This document shows, piece after piece, positions 12,101 through 19,177 of a stretch of 64,000 nt of DNA. Source of the DNA: Nocardia vaccinii NBRC 15922 (GTDB lineage: Bacteria; Actinomycetota; Actinomycetes; Mycobacteriales; Mycobacteriaceae); NCBI RefSeq assembly GCF_001613305.1, contig NZ_BDCC01000007.1, positions 124,001 through 188,000 of the forward strand. The letters run 5' to 3'. Each line of letters opens with the position of its first letter. Position 1 is the stretch's first letter. A program made the position numbers and the translations under genes. Under the pieces are notes generated by a model. The model made no database searches. It worked only from the letters and a program-made list of their open reading frames with translations, and was not told where the DNA came from.

Positions 12101-14312
12101 ACGCTTCACGGAGCCGGGCGCGATGGGCGGCCAACTGCGGAGTTTCGTCCTGCGCGGTGGAGGCGGCTTCGGCAGCGTAGAGGCGGTTGGTGAGCTGCTT
12201 GAGACGGATCAGCTCGACCAGCTGAGCGCTGTAGTCCGGGTGGATCTCCACCGGGACCATCACCCCGTCCTCGACGACGGTCGGATTGCCGGCAGCGTCC
12301 AACCCGAGCGCGCCGTCGGGCAGATCCTCGTCGTCCAGCTTGCTGTCCGGCTCGGGTGCGGCGCCGACCCTGGCGGCGGCCGCGGCCAGACCGTCGGCGA
12401 CTCGAGCGTCCGGGTGCGCGACGACGGTGAGTTCGGGCCCATGTCGGCCCATACGGGAACGCAGGTCGCCGACCACCTGCTCCGGGTGATCCAGGAAGTA
12501 GGAGTTGACCTCGACGGGCTGGTGGTGACCGGGCAACTCCAAGGCCTCGGTGCGCAGCCAGCTGGTATCGCCGGGCGTGTCGTCGGCAGTGCGGCGGCGT
12601 AGGAATAGCACGTCGGTGACGACGTCGGTCCCGGCGGCGGCGAGGTGGGCGCGGGCGGGCAGCCGTACCGCGCCGACCAGGTCGCCGGCTTCATGGATCG
12701 CTCGGCGAACGTCCTGCTCGTGGGCATCGAGGGTCCAGCGGGAGGTGATGAGCGCGACGACGCCGCCGGGCTCGACCGCGTGCAGGGCCTTGAGGATGAA
12801 GTGGTTGTGGATGTTGAGCTTGAGGTCCGGGTTGTGGACTTCGTCGTATACTGGATAGTCGCCGAAGGGCACATTGCCGATCGCCGCGTTGAAACGACCG
12901 GCCCGCAGTCGCAGGGCCTCGAACCCTTGGGCGTGGATCTTGGCGCCGGGATGCAGCAGCCGCGCGATACCCGCGGTGGTGGGGTCCAGTTCCACCCCGG
13001 TCATCCGTACCGGTGTGGAGGTGTCGGTGGGAGCCAGGGCGATGAAATTGCCGCTGCCGCAACCTGGCTCCAATACGTCGCCACCGTCGAAGCCCAACCG
13101 GCGCACGGTCTGCCAGATCGGGCCCACCAAGCCGACGTCGGTGTAATGGGCGTTGAGGGTGTTGCGGGACGCGGCGTTCCACTCGGCCTCCGACAGCAGG
13201 GCGCGGATCTCCTCGCGCTCGGCGCCCAGGGATGTCCATCGGTCCCCAGCTCGGCGGTACTCGTCGTCGGAATCGAAGGCCGCCCGCACCGGCTGAGCGT
13301 TGAAAATCGTCGGCAGCGCGCCCCATCCAGACCAGCGCGCGAGCACGGCCTGCTCCTCGGGAGCAGCCGGTCGAGCGGCGTCGCGCAGCATGTGCAGCAT
13401 CCGCACGGCGGCGAGGTTCGCCCGCGCCCGCGACTTCTCCCCGGACGGCGCCAGGTCGGCCTGGCTCGCGGGTCGGAAACCGCTGGAAGTGACTACATTT
13501 CGAGGTGCTCGGTCCCCGGCTCCTTCGGCAACCAGATCCTCTCGGCGTAGACGATCTCCGTCGCCTGTGCTCGCGTCGCGGTCCGCGCCGTCGGACGTTG
13601 CCGCGGGGGCATCAGACTCAGCATCTCGTCGGTCAGCGTCCCGATCTGCTCGGTCACGTTCAGGTCCAGGGCGCGGAAGAACGCCTCCTGATCTCCCAGT
13701 TGCTGCAGCGCCCGGGGCCGGTAGATCTCCCAGTACCGCATCGCCGTGCGGCCATGTCGGCTCAGCTGCTGTGTCATCGTGATCCCTTCCCGAATCAGCT
13801 GTGGCAGAGTCATTTTCGTCATCCGACGGTAGTGCGACAACAGCGCTTCTGTCGTTCGCGTCGTCTGCATTTGCGGTTGGGACGGTGCGGATCGGGTCGA
13901 CGGTCCCGGTACCGATCGAGAGTGCTGGAATCGACTCGGCGGGAAGCTGCGGGGGTACCGGATCCCGTGAATCTGCGGGCGGCGGTTCGAGTCCGGTGAC
14001 GGTCGGCCGCGGTGCCGTCGGGAGGGGCGCGTTGGGAGTTTCAGCGGTGTCAGGCCTGGGCCGTCCGATCGTAGCAGGGCCGTCCCAGCCGAATCGCAGG
14101 ATCGCCTTGGCATCCAGTGCCCGCGGGTCCACTCCGAGCGCGGTGAGGCCGCGCTCGTGCCCGGCGACGGCGTCCTCGAGCACACGGTAGTCGGCGAGCA
14201 GTGCGTCGCGGCGATCGGCGAGACGCTGGATCGAAGGACGCATCCGGGCACCCAGGCTGCGGTCCCCGGCGGCTGTTTTCCGGGCACTGTCCAGTGCCCG
14301 GCGCGTCTGCAT
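6129..14312 (-). CDS. giant N6-adenine-methylase/SNF2-type helicase (DarB-like polyvalent protein)
   Basis: The frame is open from 14882 to 6129. The functional core begins near 13480 with residues typical of phage/plasmid methylase-helicases (RWSGWGALP). The methylase SAM motif EPGCGSGNF lies near 13041-13071, and a catalytic NVPFG (variant of NPPY) near 12857-12877. The helicase Walker A (VVGAGKT) is near 10985-11010, a DESH box near 10499-10519, and the arginine-finger motif QRDGRIERQG near 9460-9495. The last 1,000 residues hold further unidentified small domains. Such proteins are carried by conjugative elements and phages and may protect incoming DNA from restriction. The start is uncertain. 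I give the first ATG after the upstream 137-residue gene; GTG 14882 has a good Shine-Dalgarno (AGAAGGGA) but would read through two regions whose coding signal is in another frame. Confidence 0.75.
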   Translation of the reverse strand: MQTRRALDSARKTAAGDRSLGARMRPSIQRLADRRDALLADYRVLEDAVAGHERGLTALGVDPRALDAKAILRFGWDGPATIGRPRPDTAETPNAPLPTAPRPTVTGLEPPPADSRDPVPPQLPAESIPALSIGTGTVDPIRTVPTANADDANDRSAVVALPSDDENDSATADSGRDHDDTAAEPTWPHGDAVLGDLPAPGAAATGRSGGVLPRPGPERDRADRDADRRDAESDAPAATSDGADRDASTGDGDRLRREDLVAEGAGDRAPRNVVTSSGFRPASQADLAPSGEKSRARANLAAVRMLHMLRDAARPAAPEEQAVLARWSGWGALPTIFNAQPVRAAFDSDDEYRRAGDRWTSLGAEREEIRALLSEAEWNAASRNTLNAHYTDVGLVGPIWQTVRRLGFDGGDVLEPGCGSGNFIALAPTDTSTPVRMTGVELDPTTAGIARLLHPGAKIHAQGFEALRLRAGRFNAAIGNVPFGDYPVYDEVHNPDLKLNIHNHFILKALHAVEPGGVVALITSRWTLDAHEQDVRRAIHEAGDLVGAVRLPARAHLAAAGTDVVTDVLFLRRRTADDTPGDTSWLRTEALELPGHHQPVEVNSYFLDHPEQVVGDLRSRMGRHGPELTVVAHPDARVADGLAAAAARVGAAPEPDSKLDDEDLPDGALGLDAAGNPTVVEDGVMVPVEIHPDYSAQLVELIRLKQLTNRLYAAEAASTAQDETPQLAAHRARLREALRTYRRRHPVLAKPGQYRVFTPREAKQRAKFEGIKTVPDEWKQRTAYAWIDDDPDAALLFGLEVWDDKAGKGIEQKVLHDRVLAPRVLPTHAATPEDAIAIALEHDGGRLDINRVASLLDVSAFEAADRVESAGLAYRDPDRPGEWEPRHLYLSGNVKTKLATAQAVADRDPAYRANVIALEAVLPPDLHPSEIKAKIGAPWIPAEVYTAFLHHLGFGDATVKYAGGTAWEVRGHSATYGDLAEAEWGTPDRNTKELFSTLLTQTESTITINRTANKKTYVDREATDAAREKAREIAIEFADWVWTDQGRAQQLARIYNDTFNNLVAVEHSSAPMTLPGLVTDWEMRPHQNAAIRRILASNTALLAHVVGAGKTATMVAAAMELRRTGLAKKPAVVVPNHMLKQWTRDFRRLYPNAKLLAITASDLSEKRRKKFMARIAGGEWDAVILTHKAFERVPLRPQTQSDYIDREMANLRSQVDRAQEAGMDKRRVKEIESALARAEAKIKQKIAKTSDRRGVYLEDTGLDYVFVDESHEFKNLRTVSAIPGAAIDGADKATKLHMLLDFLRRNNRTGRVATLATGTPIANSVTEAYVLMRYMVPEILDEMGLEAFDNWAGTFGEVVSSLEPDPKGEGYKMKARFARFFNVPELLAVYWGFADVQTAEDLKLPTPPVRAGEDGQRGEKFLVPASIEQRQFVKLLPSQPWIRKPGGVLKALGEGLRASLDMSLVGYSSEDGSKLPVAAEQIAEIWRQTRNIVYPISKDDPTPQELPGALQLVFLDDGTPNSKAEHRVNLYDELRERLVAIGMPGDTIRFMHDAGTDTKKDKLFADARSGRVTVLIGSTPTMGTGTNVQDRAIALHHLSYPWKPADMAQRDGRIERQGNLNHPDIAGTPDEVRVLYYITERTFDEFRLNTLARKARFINQMQKRGFNLREIEDIGEDAVNFGMLTALASGDPTLLHLAEATAERARLEGLARTWDRQQDTRAADIAELDEWHDHAGPAVEVMRTAATQRISTTGDRFAMTISGSIYRKRADAAQALAEHLLRIAAGPAPDHPVTVGELGGLPILTDFDAALRVGRIGFGWKDPRLMMDRRPLWGAQEFEQITAPKETDADAAKDADGHSDHPARQTILALERLLAKLDDDITAIDTALADNRVERDAIAGRLAPKTDNPYRPTARSKEREERLLGKLVVANEKHSNLLARAGAGDIPETVREELDQTSAEVDRLKIGIATEHRIQKGEEPEALPDQISPSRPDPIESAPPTTATPAEPTTADIELDPDTATPPQFDGEMYEHRILAPSQEAAVQVTERLKAHRYLVPYPPAHPTSLNEWVVVAYGSAAKHFAEGGDDDILAACDEYGATHDGGSFWAAPPTDAEVRQLITADAPQLTVPEETAATDTRSAVPTPSEAVATTVPPQPNPIETSSHVLADAAEMIPASRFTDVAEVLDHWRQAADGYRVAETRSESVARIRSALKRADDLDATTAELVADTFLIATTGKDAWTVLHIGTALRVAGPAADRDTAHRWARELAAFTKDGTPFDWASDGLRDRMHSPKGRKMCDTVTGRDTQARWQASLPDDAETHAHGDDIYHYSLVPADRITVWGPDGAMIATGTRHRHPTRHHSVWITEMRDGRAVPGPSFPRDLVDHVIRQHLLAQTDPADHDPVWIHYDDGRAHVHGTERGDEMKKLIRSCGFTWSGNAKAWVSPSSTLAVTTALSVTNFVDALAQQGRVVEIRADEQRLRSTTASPAPSHQPDPRQHTDIDRAEQQPDTYHAPPQRPSSAGRYSSVGTAITYLRSGSKPPRWSRPPRMHGTVTVAGATSDERAKARIDFGSDISHHYQFARGSQLSDGGRFLVTRARPNAVWEVFHIQSGTVMTLGAGHPNKDAALDFANSLETICDATGATFDWESPYLGDRLCLHTSRDELAAAVERGHLSTASNGVRSPEESSLRSPTTPVLGGFMGGRTYRTAPSSGYPDQRTRPLTGDRHR
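13493..13777 (-). CDS. small TnpV-like protein nested in the giant reading frame
   Basis: A 94-residue protein in a different frame from the methylase-helicase. Its codons have a strongly GC-rich third position while the giant frame does not in this stretch. Start ATG 13777 is preceded by GGGAAGGGA at 6-nt spacing. The sequence (SRHGRTAMRYWEIYRP near the start, then GDQEAFFRALD) resembles the small TnpV-type proteins of mobile elements, whose function is unknown. The stop TAG sits exactly where the conserved part of the methylase-helicase begins, suggesting that this is a separate gene immediately upstream of it. The family assignment is tentative; the evidence for coding is good. Confidence 0.6.
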   Translation of the reverse strand: MTQQLSRHGRTAMRYWEIYRPRALQQLGDQEAFFRALDLNVTEQIGTLTDEMLSLMPPRQRPTARTATRAQATEIVYAERIWLPKEPGTEHLEM

Positions 14313-14374
14313 CCCCCGCGACAGGACACGGTCGCGATCGCTGACCGCTCGTGCCCAGCCGGTGACGAGTTCGT

Positions 14375-14788
14375 CTAGCCCGCCGGGGCCGCGCTGCGGC
14401 GCAGTTGGTCGGTGACCATCGCCTCCAACTCCCTGCGCAGCGGGTCGTCGGGATCGGTCGGGACTGGCATCCGATCCTCGATCCGCTGCTGCACCAACGC
14501 CGTTACCAGCTCCCGAAACTCGAGCGGCAGCGGAGCCTCCCACAGCCGGTCTACGGCGTTCATCGCCTGGCCCTGCTCCGGGGACGCTGTCACCAGCAGT
14601 TCCCGCCACCTGTCTGGGTCTCGCCGATCCCGCAGCAGCCGAGCCTGCTCCTCGGTCCGGTCCTCCCAGGCCGGTGCCGACTCGTCCGGTGGAGTCGGAT
14701 CCGGGCGGTCCTCCGGCTTTGACTGCGGCACTGCGGCTTTCACCTCCCTGGTGCGTCGCGGCCACATCGCGTGACGGATGCTGCGCAT
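14375..14788 (-). CDS. uncharacterised 137-residue element protein
   Basis: Almost every codon ends in G or C, and an AGAAGGGA site lies 7 nt before ATG 14788, so this frame is clearly coding although it is nested in the 14882-6129 open frame. The protein is acidic and Arg/Glu/Pro-rich. Residues 25-60 look disordered, and two helical stretches follow, including EFRELVTALVQQRIEDRM. No known domain was recognised. It is positioned between the repeat-containing leader at 14902-14919 and the methylase-helicase, and is probably part of that operon. Confidence 0.65.
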   Translation of the reverse strand: MRSIRHAMWPRRTREVKAAVPQSKPEDRPDPTPPDESAPAWEDRTEEQARLLRDRRDPDRWRELLVTASPEQGQAMNAVDRLWEAPLPLEFRELVTALVQQRIEDRMPVPTDPDDPLRRELEAMVTDQLRRSAAPAG

Positions 14789-14901
14789 CGTCGGCTCCCT
14801 TCTGCTCGGGGGTCGGGTCGTCGTATTCGGCCCACAGCGATTGCTGCCCGTTTTCGGGTTCCCCGCGTGTTCGACCGGCCACTGTACCGCGATCCCTTCT
14901 A

Positions 14902-14919
14902 GTTATTCTAGTTATTGCC
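14902..14919 (-). repeat. 9-bp direct repeat, site 1
   Basis: Read on the minus strand: GGCAATAAC then TAGAATAAC, two adjacent 9-mers about 20 nt upstream of GTG 14882 and its AGAAGGGA site. It matches the consensus T(G/A)GAATMAN repeated with 9-bp period also found at 18531, 18713, 19003 and, weakly, 19632. It is probably an operator or activator site. Confidence 0.5.
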
Positions 14920-15876
14920 TTAATGTCCGCGCCGGGTTTGGTCTTGCTGCTGGTGAGGCAGTGCAGCCCTGGGGAGTTCGCTCGCAGGTCGCGCGTGCGT
15001 CACGCCCGGAGGAGAAGACTGTGTCGGCGTGGAGGGTGGAGTGAGAGGCCCAAGGGCCGCATCCAGTGCGGTGGTCGATTCCATCGACTGTTCGACATCG
15101 GCGCCCCGGACGATATCTCGCTCGCTGTCCAATCCGAGCTCGCGGCCGTCGATATCGTTGCCGTGCAGGAATTCTCGGACGCTGTCGGGCGTCGGCAGCA
15201 TGTGTCGCGGAAGGGCTGTCTTGATCGCGACTTCGAGGTCCGTGGCTGCCGCGGTGAGAGCCTGATCAGCAGACATCCCGGCGTAGCGGGTGCCCTCCAA
15301 ATCCGTTGTCCAGTCGACGTCTTCCCAGACCCCAGGATTATGGAAGCTGGCCTCGAACCAGGAACCGAGCCAGTCGCGCTGCATTTCACCGGCGACCTGG
15401 GGCCAGAGAGCCACGGCAGTAACGTAATTGGCATCGAGCTCCGGGATGGGAGGGATGCCGGACTCATGGGCGTTACGGCCGAATTCATCTGCGAGTCGCA
15501 GCGCTTCGGCTGGGTCGGAGACGGCTATCTCCTCGGCGTGACTCCATCCCTGAAGTTGCAGATCACTGTGGACGGTGCGGCCGCTGCGGACATCGCGGAG
15601 CTGCCACAGCTGGTCTGTGTCGCGGTCGTAAAGGTGGGCCAGGACCGCAGCGGGCTCGGCGTTGCCAGGCTCCGCGACGATCTCATACAACGGCTCGATG
15701 GGATGGTCCATCGATAGAAAGTGGACGTGGCCGCCGATACGGATCGCGCTATCCCAGGCCTGCTCGTCCCGCAGGATGAACTGGGGCTGCTGCCCGAAAA
15801 AGTCAGTGCTCCGCATCGGCGGTGCACTGGCCGGCGCAGTGCCACCGGGCTCGACATTGTTGTTGGGCTGGGACAT
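14920..15876 (-). CDS. uncharacterised 318-residue element protein
   Basis: A soluble acidic protein. The start ATG 15876 has GAAGGGA about 9 nt upstream. The N-terminal 25 residues and the C-terminal 50 are Pro/Ala/Ser-rich and disordered. The centre (about residues 30-270) is a folded region with several Trp-rich segments (WQLRDVRSGR, WLGSWFEASFH) and no motif I recognise. There are no membrane segments. It lies 20 bp downstream of the membrane protein gene and belongs to the same minus-strand series as the primase fusion. Function unknown; a conjugation accessory role is only inferred from position. Confidence 0.75.
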   Translation of the reverse strand: MSQPNNNVEPGGTAPASAPPMRSTDFFGQQPQFILRDEQAWDSAIRIGGHVHFLSMDHPIEPLYEIVAEPGNAEPAAVLAHLYDRDTDQLWQLRDVRSGRTVHSDLQLQGWSHAEEIAVSDPAEALRLADEFGRNAHESGIPPIPELDANYVTAVALWPQVAGEMQRDWLGSWFEASFHNPGVWEDVDWTTDLEGTRYAGMSADQALTAAATDLEVAIKTALPRHMLPTPDSVREFLHGNDIDGRELGLDSERDIVRGADVEQSMESTTALDAALGPLTPPSTPTQSSPPGVTHARPASELPRAALPHQQQDQTRRGH

Positions 15877-15896
15877 TCGCTATTTCCCTTCGAGAG

Positions 15897-16568
15897 TCAT
15901 TGGGGTACTGAGGTGATGGCAGTGATGAGCACGTGCCCGGCAGTGGTCGCGGTGGTGACGATCTGCTGGTAGATCTGCGGTGCGTCGCGGCCGTGCCGAG
16001 TGGTCACCTCGACGTGGTAGCGGTCGGGTCCGTCGACGGTGATCGACAGGCAATGCTGGGTGCCTGTGGGCACCGTGGCGATGCCGGCCTGGATTTGGTC
16101 GGCGGGTCCGACGGCCGCGGTGGGCGCGACGAAGTTGCGGGCCGCAGCACCGTCGCGCAGTACGAAGTAGGCGTAGTCGAAGCCGAGGATGGCGTGCGGC
16201 CCGGTGTCGGTGCCGCCGGGCCCGTCGCCGCGGACTGCGGTGCCGTCGTCGCTGGCGCGGCACGATGCGCCATCGGCGAACGCCGCGGGAGTTGTGCGGG
16301 TAGGCGAAGTGCGAGGTGCGGGGCGCGGGGCATTTCGGTTGTCCAGGAACAACATTGCGACGAGGGTCACCACAGTGCACACCGCCAGGACACCGCCGCC
16401 TACGACAATGACGCCTCGCCGCGACGGTCGGGCGCGCCGCGGCCGGCGCGGTCCCTGTGCTCCGTCGTCCTTCGGTGTGTTGCTGTAGATGTCCCGCGGG
16501 GGCCGCAGGACCGGGCGATGGCGCAGCGGCGAGGGGGTAGGCCGAGAGCGATTGATGATGTCCGTCAT
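15897..16568 (-). CDS. single-pass membrane protein with extracytoplasmic domain
   Basis: A 223-residue protein. Residues 1-50 are basic and Pro/Arg-rich (cytoplasmic). A single hydrophobic segment at about 52-75 (VIVVGGGVLAVCTVVTLVAM) is followed by a Pro/Thr linker and a domain of about 130 residues outside the membrane containing two cysteines. This topology (short basic tail, one helix, extracytoplasmic domain) is common among actinobacterial transfer-apparatus accessory proteins. The gene follows the primase fusion after 6 bp, so they are surely co-transcribed. No precise family was recognised. Confidence 0.75.
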   Translation of the reverse strand: MTDIINRSRPTPSPLRHRPVLRPPRDIYSNTPKDDGAQGPRRPRRARPSRRGVIVVGGGVLAVCTVVTLVAMLFLDNRNAPRPAPRTSPTRTTPAAFADGASCRASDDGTAVRGDGPGGTDTGPHAILGFDYAYFVLRDGAAARNFVAPTAAVGPADQIQAGIATVPTGTQHCLSITVDGPDRYHVEVTTRHGRDAPQIYQQIVTTATTAGHVLITAITSVPQ

Positions 16569-16574
16569 GGGCGG

Positions 16575-18527
16575 TCACCGCCGGTGGGCGTGGGTGGGGC
16601 GCGTCGGCGAAGCGGGCTGTATCGCCCAAGCTGGCGGTCGCGTCGAAACACTTGGCCGTCGATGGGTGGGGTCGACGGCGTTGATGACGCCGTTGTCCAC
16701 GCGCCAGGTATCGGCAGGCTCGTCGAGCGGGGCGGAGGTAATGACACCGTTGTCCACGTGCCATCCCGGTTCGGACTGCTCGGAAATTGGATCCGGCGGG
16801 TGGTTGCGGGACTCGCCAAGGGCTGCAAGCCTGTCCGGGCGATATCCGGCGAAGTGACTGTCACCAGCGACAACGACTGGAGCCATGGTGTAGCCCATAC
16901 CGAGCAACCACCGGCGGGCACCGACGTCGGAGCTGACATCGACTTCGGTGTAGCCGACACCGAGACGGTCCAGCGAACGTTTGGTGGCGGCACACTGAGG
17001 GCAGTCCGGCTTGGTGTAGACGGTGATCGGATCGTGAACATCGGACACGGTGGATTTATCCTCCCGAGCTGGGGTTTTGGAGGGAACAGGCAGGAGACTC
17101 TCGTCGGTTACGGTGATGTCGGCGGGGTCGAAGATCAGGTAGGTGAGATGGTTGCCGATATCGGCTTCGCCGCCTTCGACCGTGAGCAGGCCGGCGTAGC
17201 CTTGTGCTCGTAAGTGGCTGGAGAACAATTCGCCGCAACGTTGAGTGACACGTTTGAGTTCACCGACCCGTATCTCGCCACGGTGGAGGATCTCTCGCAG
17301 ATCCTGCAGATTGTTGATTCGCAGCCAGGACGGGCGTTCGGCACGCTCAGCGAGGCTTTGCTCAGTGGCGAGCACAGACTGGAACCCCGCCATCACCCGA
17401 TTTACCGTCGTCTGGTCGGTGAGATCGACCAGGCGACCGTCACGAACAGAAACGCTGTACAGCGTGGGCGTATCGGTACCGGCCTGGCGTGCCCGATGCT
17501 GGGCGTACCCGGTGGCGATGTCTTTCTCGGCCAGGTACACGCCGCTGCCGACCGTGTCCTCCTCGGCTCGTTCGAGCTGGCGAATCCCGGTCGCGGCTGA
17601 CCCATGCCACAGTGCGGCGTCAGCGATCCGCACCTCCGCCCACCCCTCGACGATCGGGTCGGCCGGACCGACTGGCACCAGTTCGTCAGGTCCGAGTCCG
17701 GCGGCCAGATGGTCGGAGATGTCCTTGCCGACCGCGGATTCGACGATTTCCACGGAACCGACCCGCCCACGCAGTAGTTCGGCAATGGCGGCGCCGTGCC
17801 GGCGCCCGGCCTTATCCCGATCGGTCACGATCACGACCCGTCGCGCTCCGGCCAGCTGATCGGCGTGTTGAACACGGAACTTGCCAGCGCCCATTGCGTT
17901 GCAGGTGGCGGTCAGTCCGGCGCGAATTGCGTTGTCGGCGTCCTTCTCACCCTCGACGAGATAGATTGTCCGGCCGTCGCGAACTGCGGCGATAACCTCG
18001 GGCAGGTGGTAAAGAAGCGTGGGGAACCCGCCACGCGCCCAGGCATGCCCGTCCCACTGGTGCTGCCAGAAGACGCGCTTGGTCCCTTTCTCGTGCGGAA
18101 TGTAGGCACGGGTGACCCGCCCGGCCGCGGTGCCGTCGGGCAATCGGTAGTAGTAGCGGGCCGCAATTCGCGGCGGTCCGCTCTGCGGGCCGAGTGGGTC
18201 GTCGCGCGGGGTTCGCGGGAACGGGCGGGGCGACGGAGTTATCCGGGGCCGGTAGGGGGCTGCATGCCGGGAGGTGAAGCGACGTGCGTCGTCGTAGAGG
18301 TCGGCAACGCGCAGACCGATCGCGGCCAGCACGTCCTCGTCGGCGCAGCCGGTGAAGCATCGGACCACGGTGCGCTGCTTGGCCGGGTTGTAGACCACGC
18401 CGAGACTGGGATCGGAGTCCTCATGCGCCGGGCAGTTGTAGACGGTCCACGCGCCGGAGCGCCTGCCGAATCGGCCAGCATCCTCCAGCGCCGCGTTGAT
18501 GCGATCGAAGGAGGTGGCCGAGTTCAT
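16575..18527 (-). CDS. CHC2/Toprim primase fused to ADP-ribosyltransferase-like and glutaredoxin-like domains
   Basis: A 650-residue multidomain protein. Residues 28-70 form a CHC2-type zinc finger (C32, H35, C57, C61). Residues 185-245 are a Toprim domain (YLVEGEKDADNA and VTDRDKAG). Residues 300-475 resemble an ADP-ribosyltransferase fold with H308 in LWHGS, Y331 in SGVYLAE and a closing NHLTYLIFDP strand. Residues 500-575 are a glutaredoxin/NrdH-like domain with a C509-PQ-C512 motif and a TMAPVV cis-Pro loop. The tail holds two WxVDNGVI repeats. A start at ATG 18527 is chosen because it is just downstream of the 9-bp repeats. The combination fits the 'polyvalent protein' theme of conjugative elements and phages. 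It probably primes transferred single-stranded DNA while other domains act on the host. Confidence 0.82.
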   Translation of the reverse strand: MNSATSFDRINAALEDAGRFGRRSGAWTVYNCPAHEDSDPSLGVVYNPAKQRTVVRCFTGCADEDVLAAIGLRVADLYDDARRFTSRHAAPYRPRITPSPRPFPRTPRDDPLGPQSGPPRIAARYYYRLPDGTAAGRVTRAYIPHEKGTKRVFWQHQWDGHAWARGGFPTLLYHLPEVIAAVRDGRTIYLVEGEKDADNAIRAGLTATCNAMGAGKFRVQHADQLAGARRVVIVTDRDKAGRRHGAAIAELLRGRVGSVEIVESAVGKDISDHLAAGLGPDELVPVGPADPIVEGWAEVRIADAALWHGSAATGIRQLERAEEDTVGSGVYLAEKDIATGYAQHRARQAGTDTPTLYSVSVRDGRLVDLTDQTTVNRVMAGFQSVLATEQSLAERAERPSWLRINNLQDLREILHRGEIRVGELKRVTQRCGELFSSHLRAQGYAGLLTVEGGEADIGNHLTYLIFDPADITVTDESLLPVPSKTPAREDKSTVSDVHDPITVYTKPDCPQCAATKRSLDRLGVGYTEVDVSSDVGARRWLLGMGYTMAPVVVAGDSHFAGYRPDRLAALGESRNHPPDPISEQSEPGWHVDNGVITSAPLDEPADTWRVDNGVINAVDPTHRRPSVSTRPPAWAIQPASPTRPTHAHRR

Positions 18528-18530
18528 GGT

Positions 18531-18548
18531 GTTATTCCACTTATTCCA
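18531..18548 (-). repeat. 9-bp direct repeat, site 2
   Basis: On the minus strand TGGAATAAG TGGAATAAC, the best-conserved copy, ending only 3 nt before ATG 18527 of the primase fusion. A protein bound here would block ribosome access or initiation, so repression is more likely than activation at this copy. The site also overlaps the stop of the 45-residue gene upstream. Confidence 0.55.
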
Positions 18549-18678
18549 ATAAGGAGCCGAGGTTGGAGAAGGTGAACTCACAGCGGCCGCGCTGACGCGG
18601 CGAAGACGCGAAAGCTGAGGTCGCGACTTGAATCTCTTGTCGACCGCGCGACATTCGATCTTCCGATCTGCTGCCCAT
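18541..18678 (-). CDS. small 45-residue basic protein
   Basis: Start ATG 18678 is preceded by GAGAGG at about 8-nt spacing, and its leader carries the 9-bp repeats at 18713-18730. The product is basic and hydrophilic (many Arg and Ser) with no motif. The TAA stop is contributed by the next 9-bp repeat. It could be a leader peptide for the primase fusion or a small regulator; the evidence is the ribosome site and the shared leader motif only. Confidence 0.4.
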   Translation of the reverse strand: MGSRSEDRMSRGRQEIQVATSAFASSPRQRGRCEFTFSNLGSLLE

Positions 18679-18712
18679 CGTGCCTACCTCTCGCGTGTGG
18701 CGATCCGTCTAT

Positions 18713-18730
18713 GTGATTCTACTTATTCCA
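18713..18730 (-). repeat. 9-bp direct repeat, site 3
   Basis: On the minus strand TGGAATAAG TAGAATCAC, about 35 nt upstream of ATG 18678. It lies at a promoter-like distance from the small gene and belongs to the same family as the copies at 14902, 18531 and 19003. Confidence 0.5.
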
Positions 18731-18785
18731 ATAATGGCGTGCTTCGACGTCGTCGGGAATCGAGTGGACGGCGGCGCGCGGGACC

Positions 18786-18989
18786 TTACGACAGACGTTT
18801 GCCCACGCCGGCGAAGCTGATCAGAGCCATGATCGGCGCTGCGATCAGTGCGCCGACGAAGAATGCGACGGTTCGCAGGAGGGCGCGACCGGTTCGGGCC
18901 GTGGCGGGCCGAGCATTGGTGTAGCGCACAATGGCCACGATCGCTGCCGCGATGAGCAGAACCGCAGGATAGACCAGCAAGATCGACAT
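18786..18989 (-). CDS. small two-helix membrane protein
   Basis: A 67-residue protein with two hydrophobic segments (about residues 2-22 and 40-60) separated by a basic loop. Start ATG 18989 has a strong GGAGGGAGA site and, just upstream, 9-bp repeats at 19003-19020. Small membrane proteins of this form are common between replication and transfer genes of actinobacterial mobile elements, but no family was recognised. Confidence 0.7.
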   Translation of the reverse strand: MSILLVYPAVLLIAAAIVAIVRYTNARPATARTGRALLRTVAFFVGALIAAPIMALISFAGVGKRLS

Positions 18990-19002
18990 CGGATTCTCCC
19001 TC

Positions 19003-19020
19003 CTTATTCCAATGATTCCA
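19003..19020 (-). repeat. 9-bp direct repeat, site 4
   Basis: On the minus strand TGGAATCAT TGGAATAAG, immediately followed by the GGAGGGAGA ribosome site of the 67-residue membrane protein. Again the two 9-mers abut exactly. Confidence 0.5.
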
Positions 19021-19177
19021 GAGTGTAGAGCGTCGAAACCGTGTCAGGGAAGGGGTTCGAGGCAGACGCCGGAGCTTCCACATTCGGGATACGGCCGCGC
19101 CGCAGGTGGCTCACCCTCCAAGCGCAGGTGCAGTGCGCGCGGAAGCGCCTGTAGTGCAATAGAATTCGCCGGGGCAA

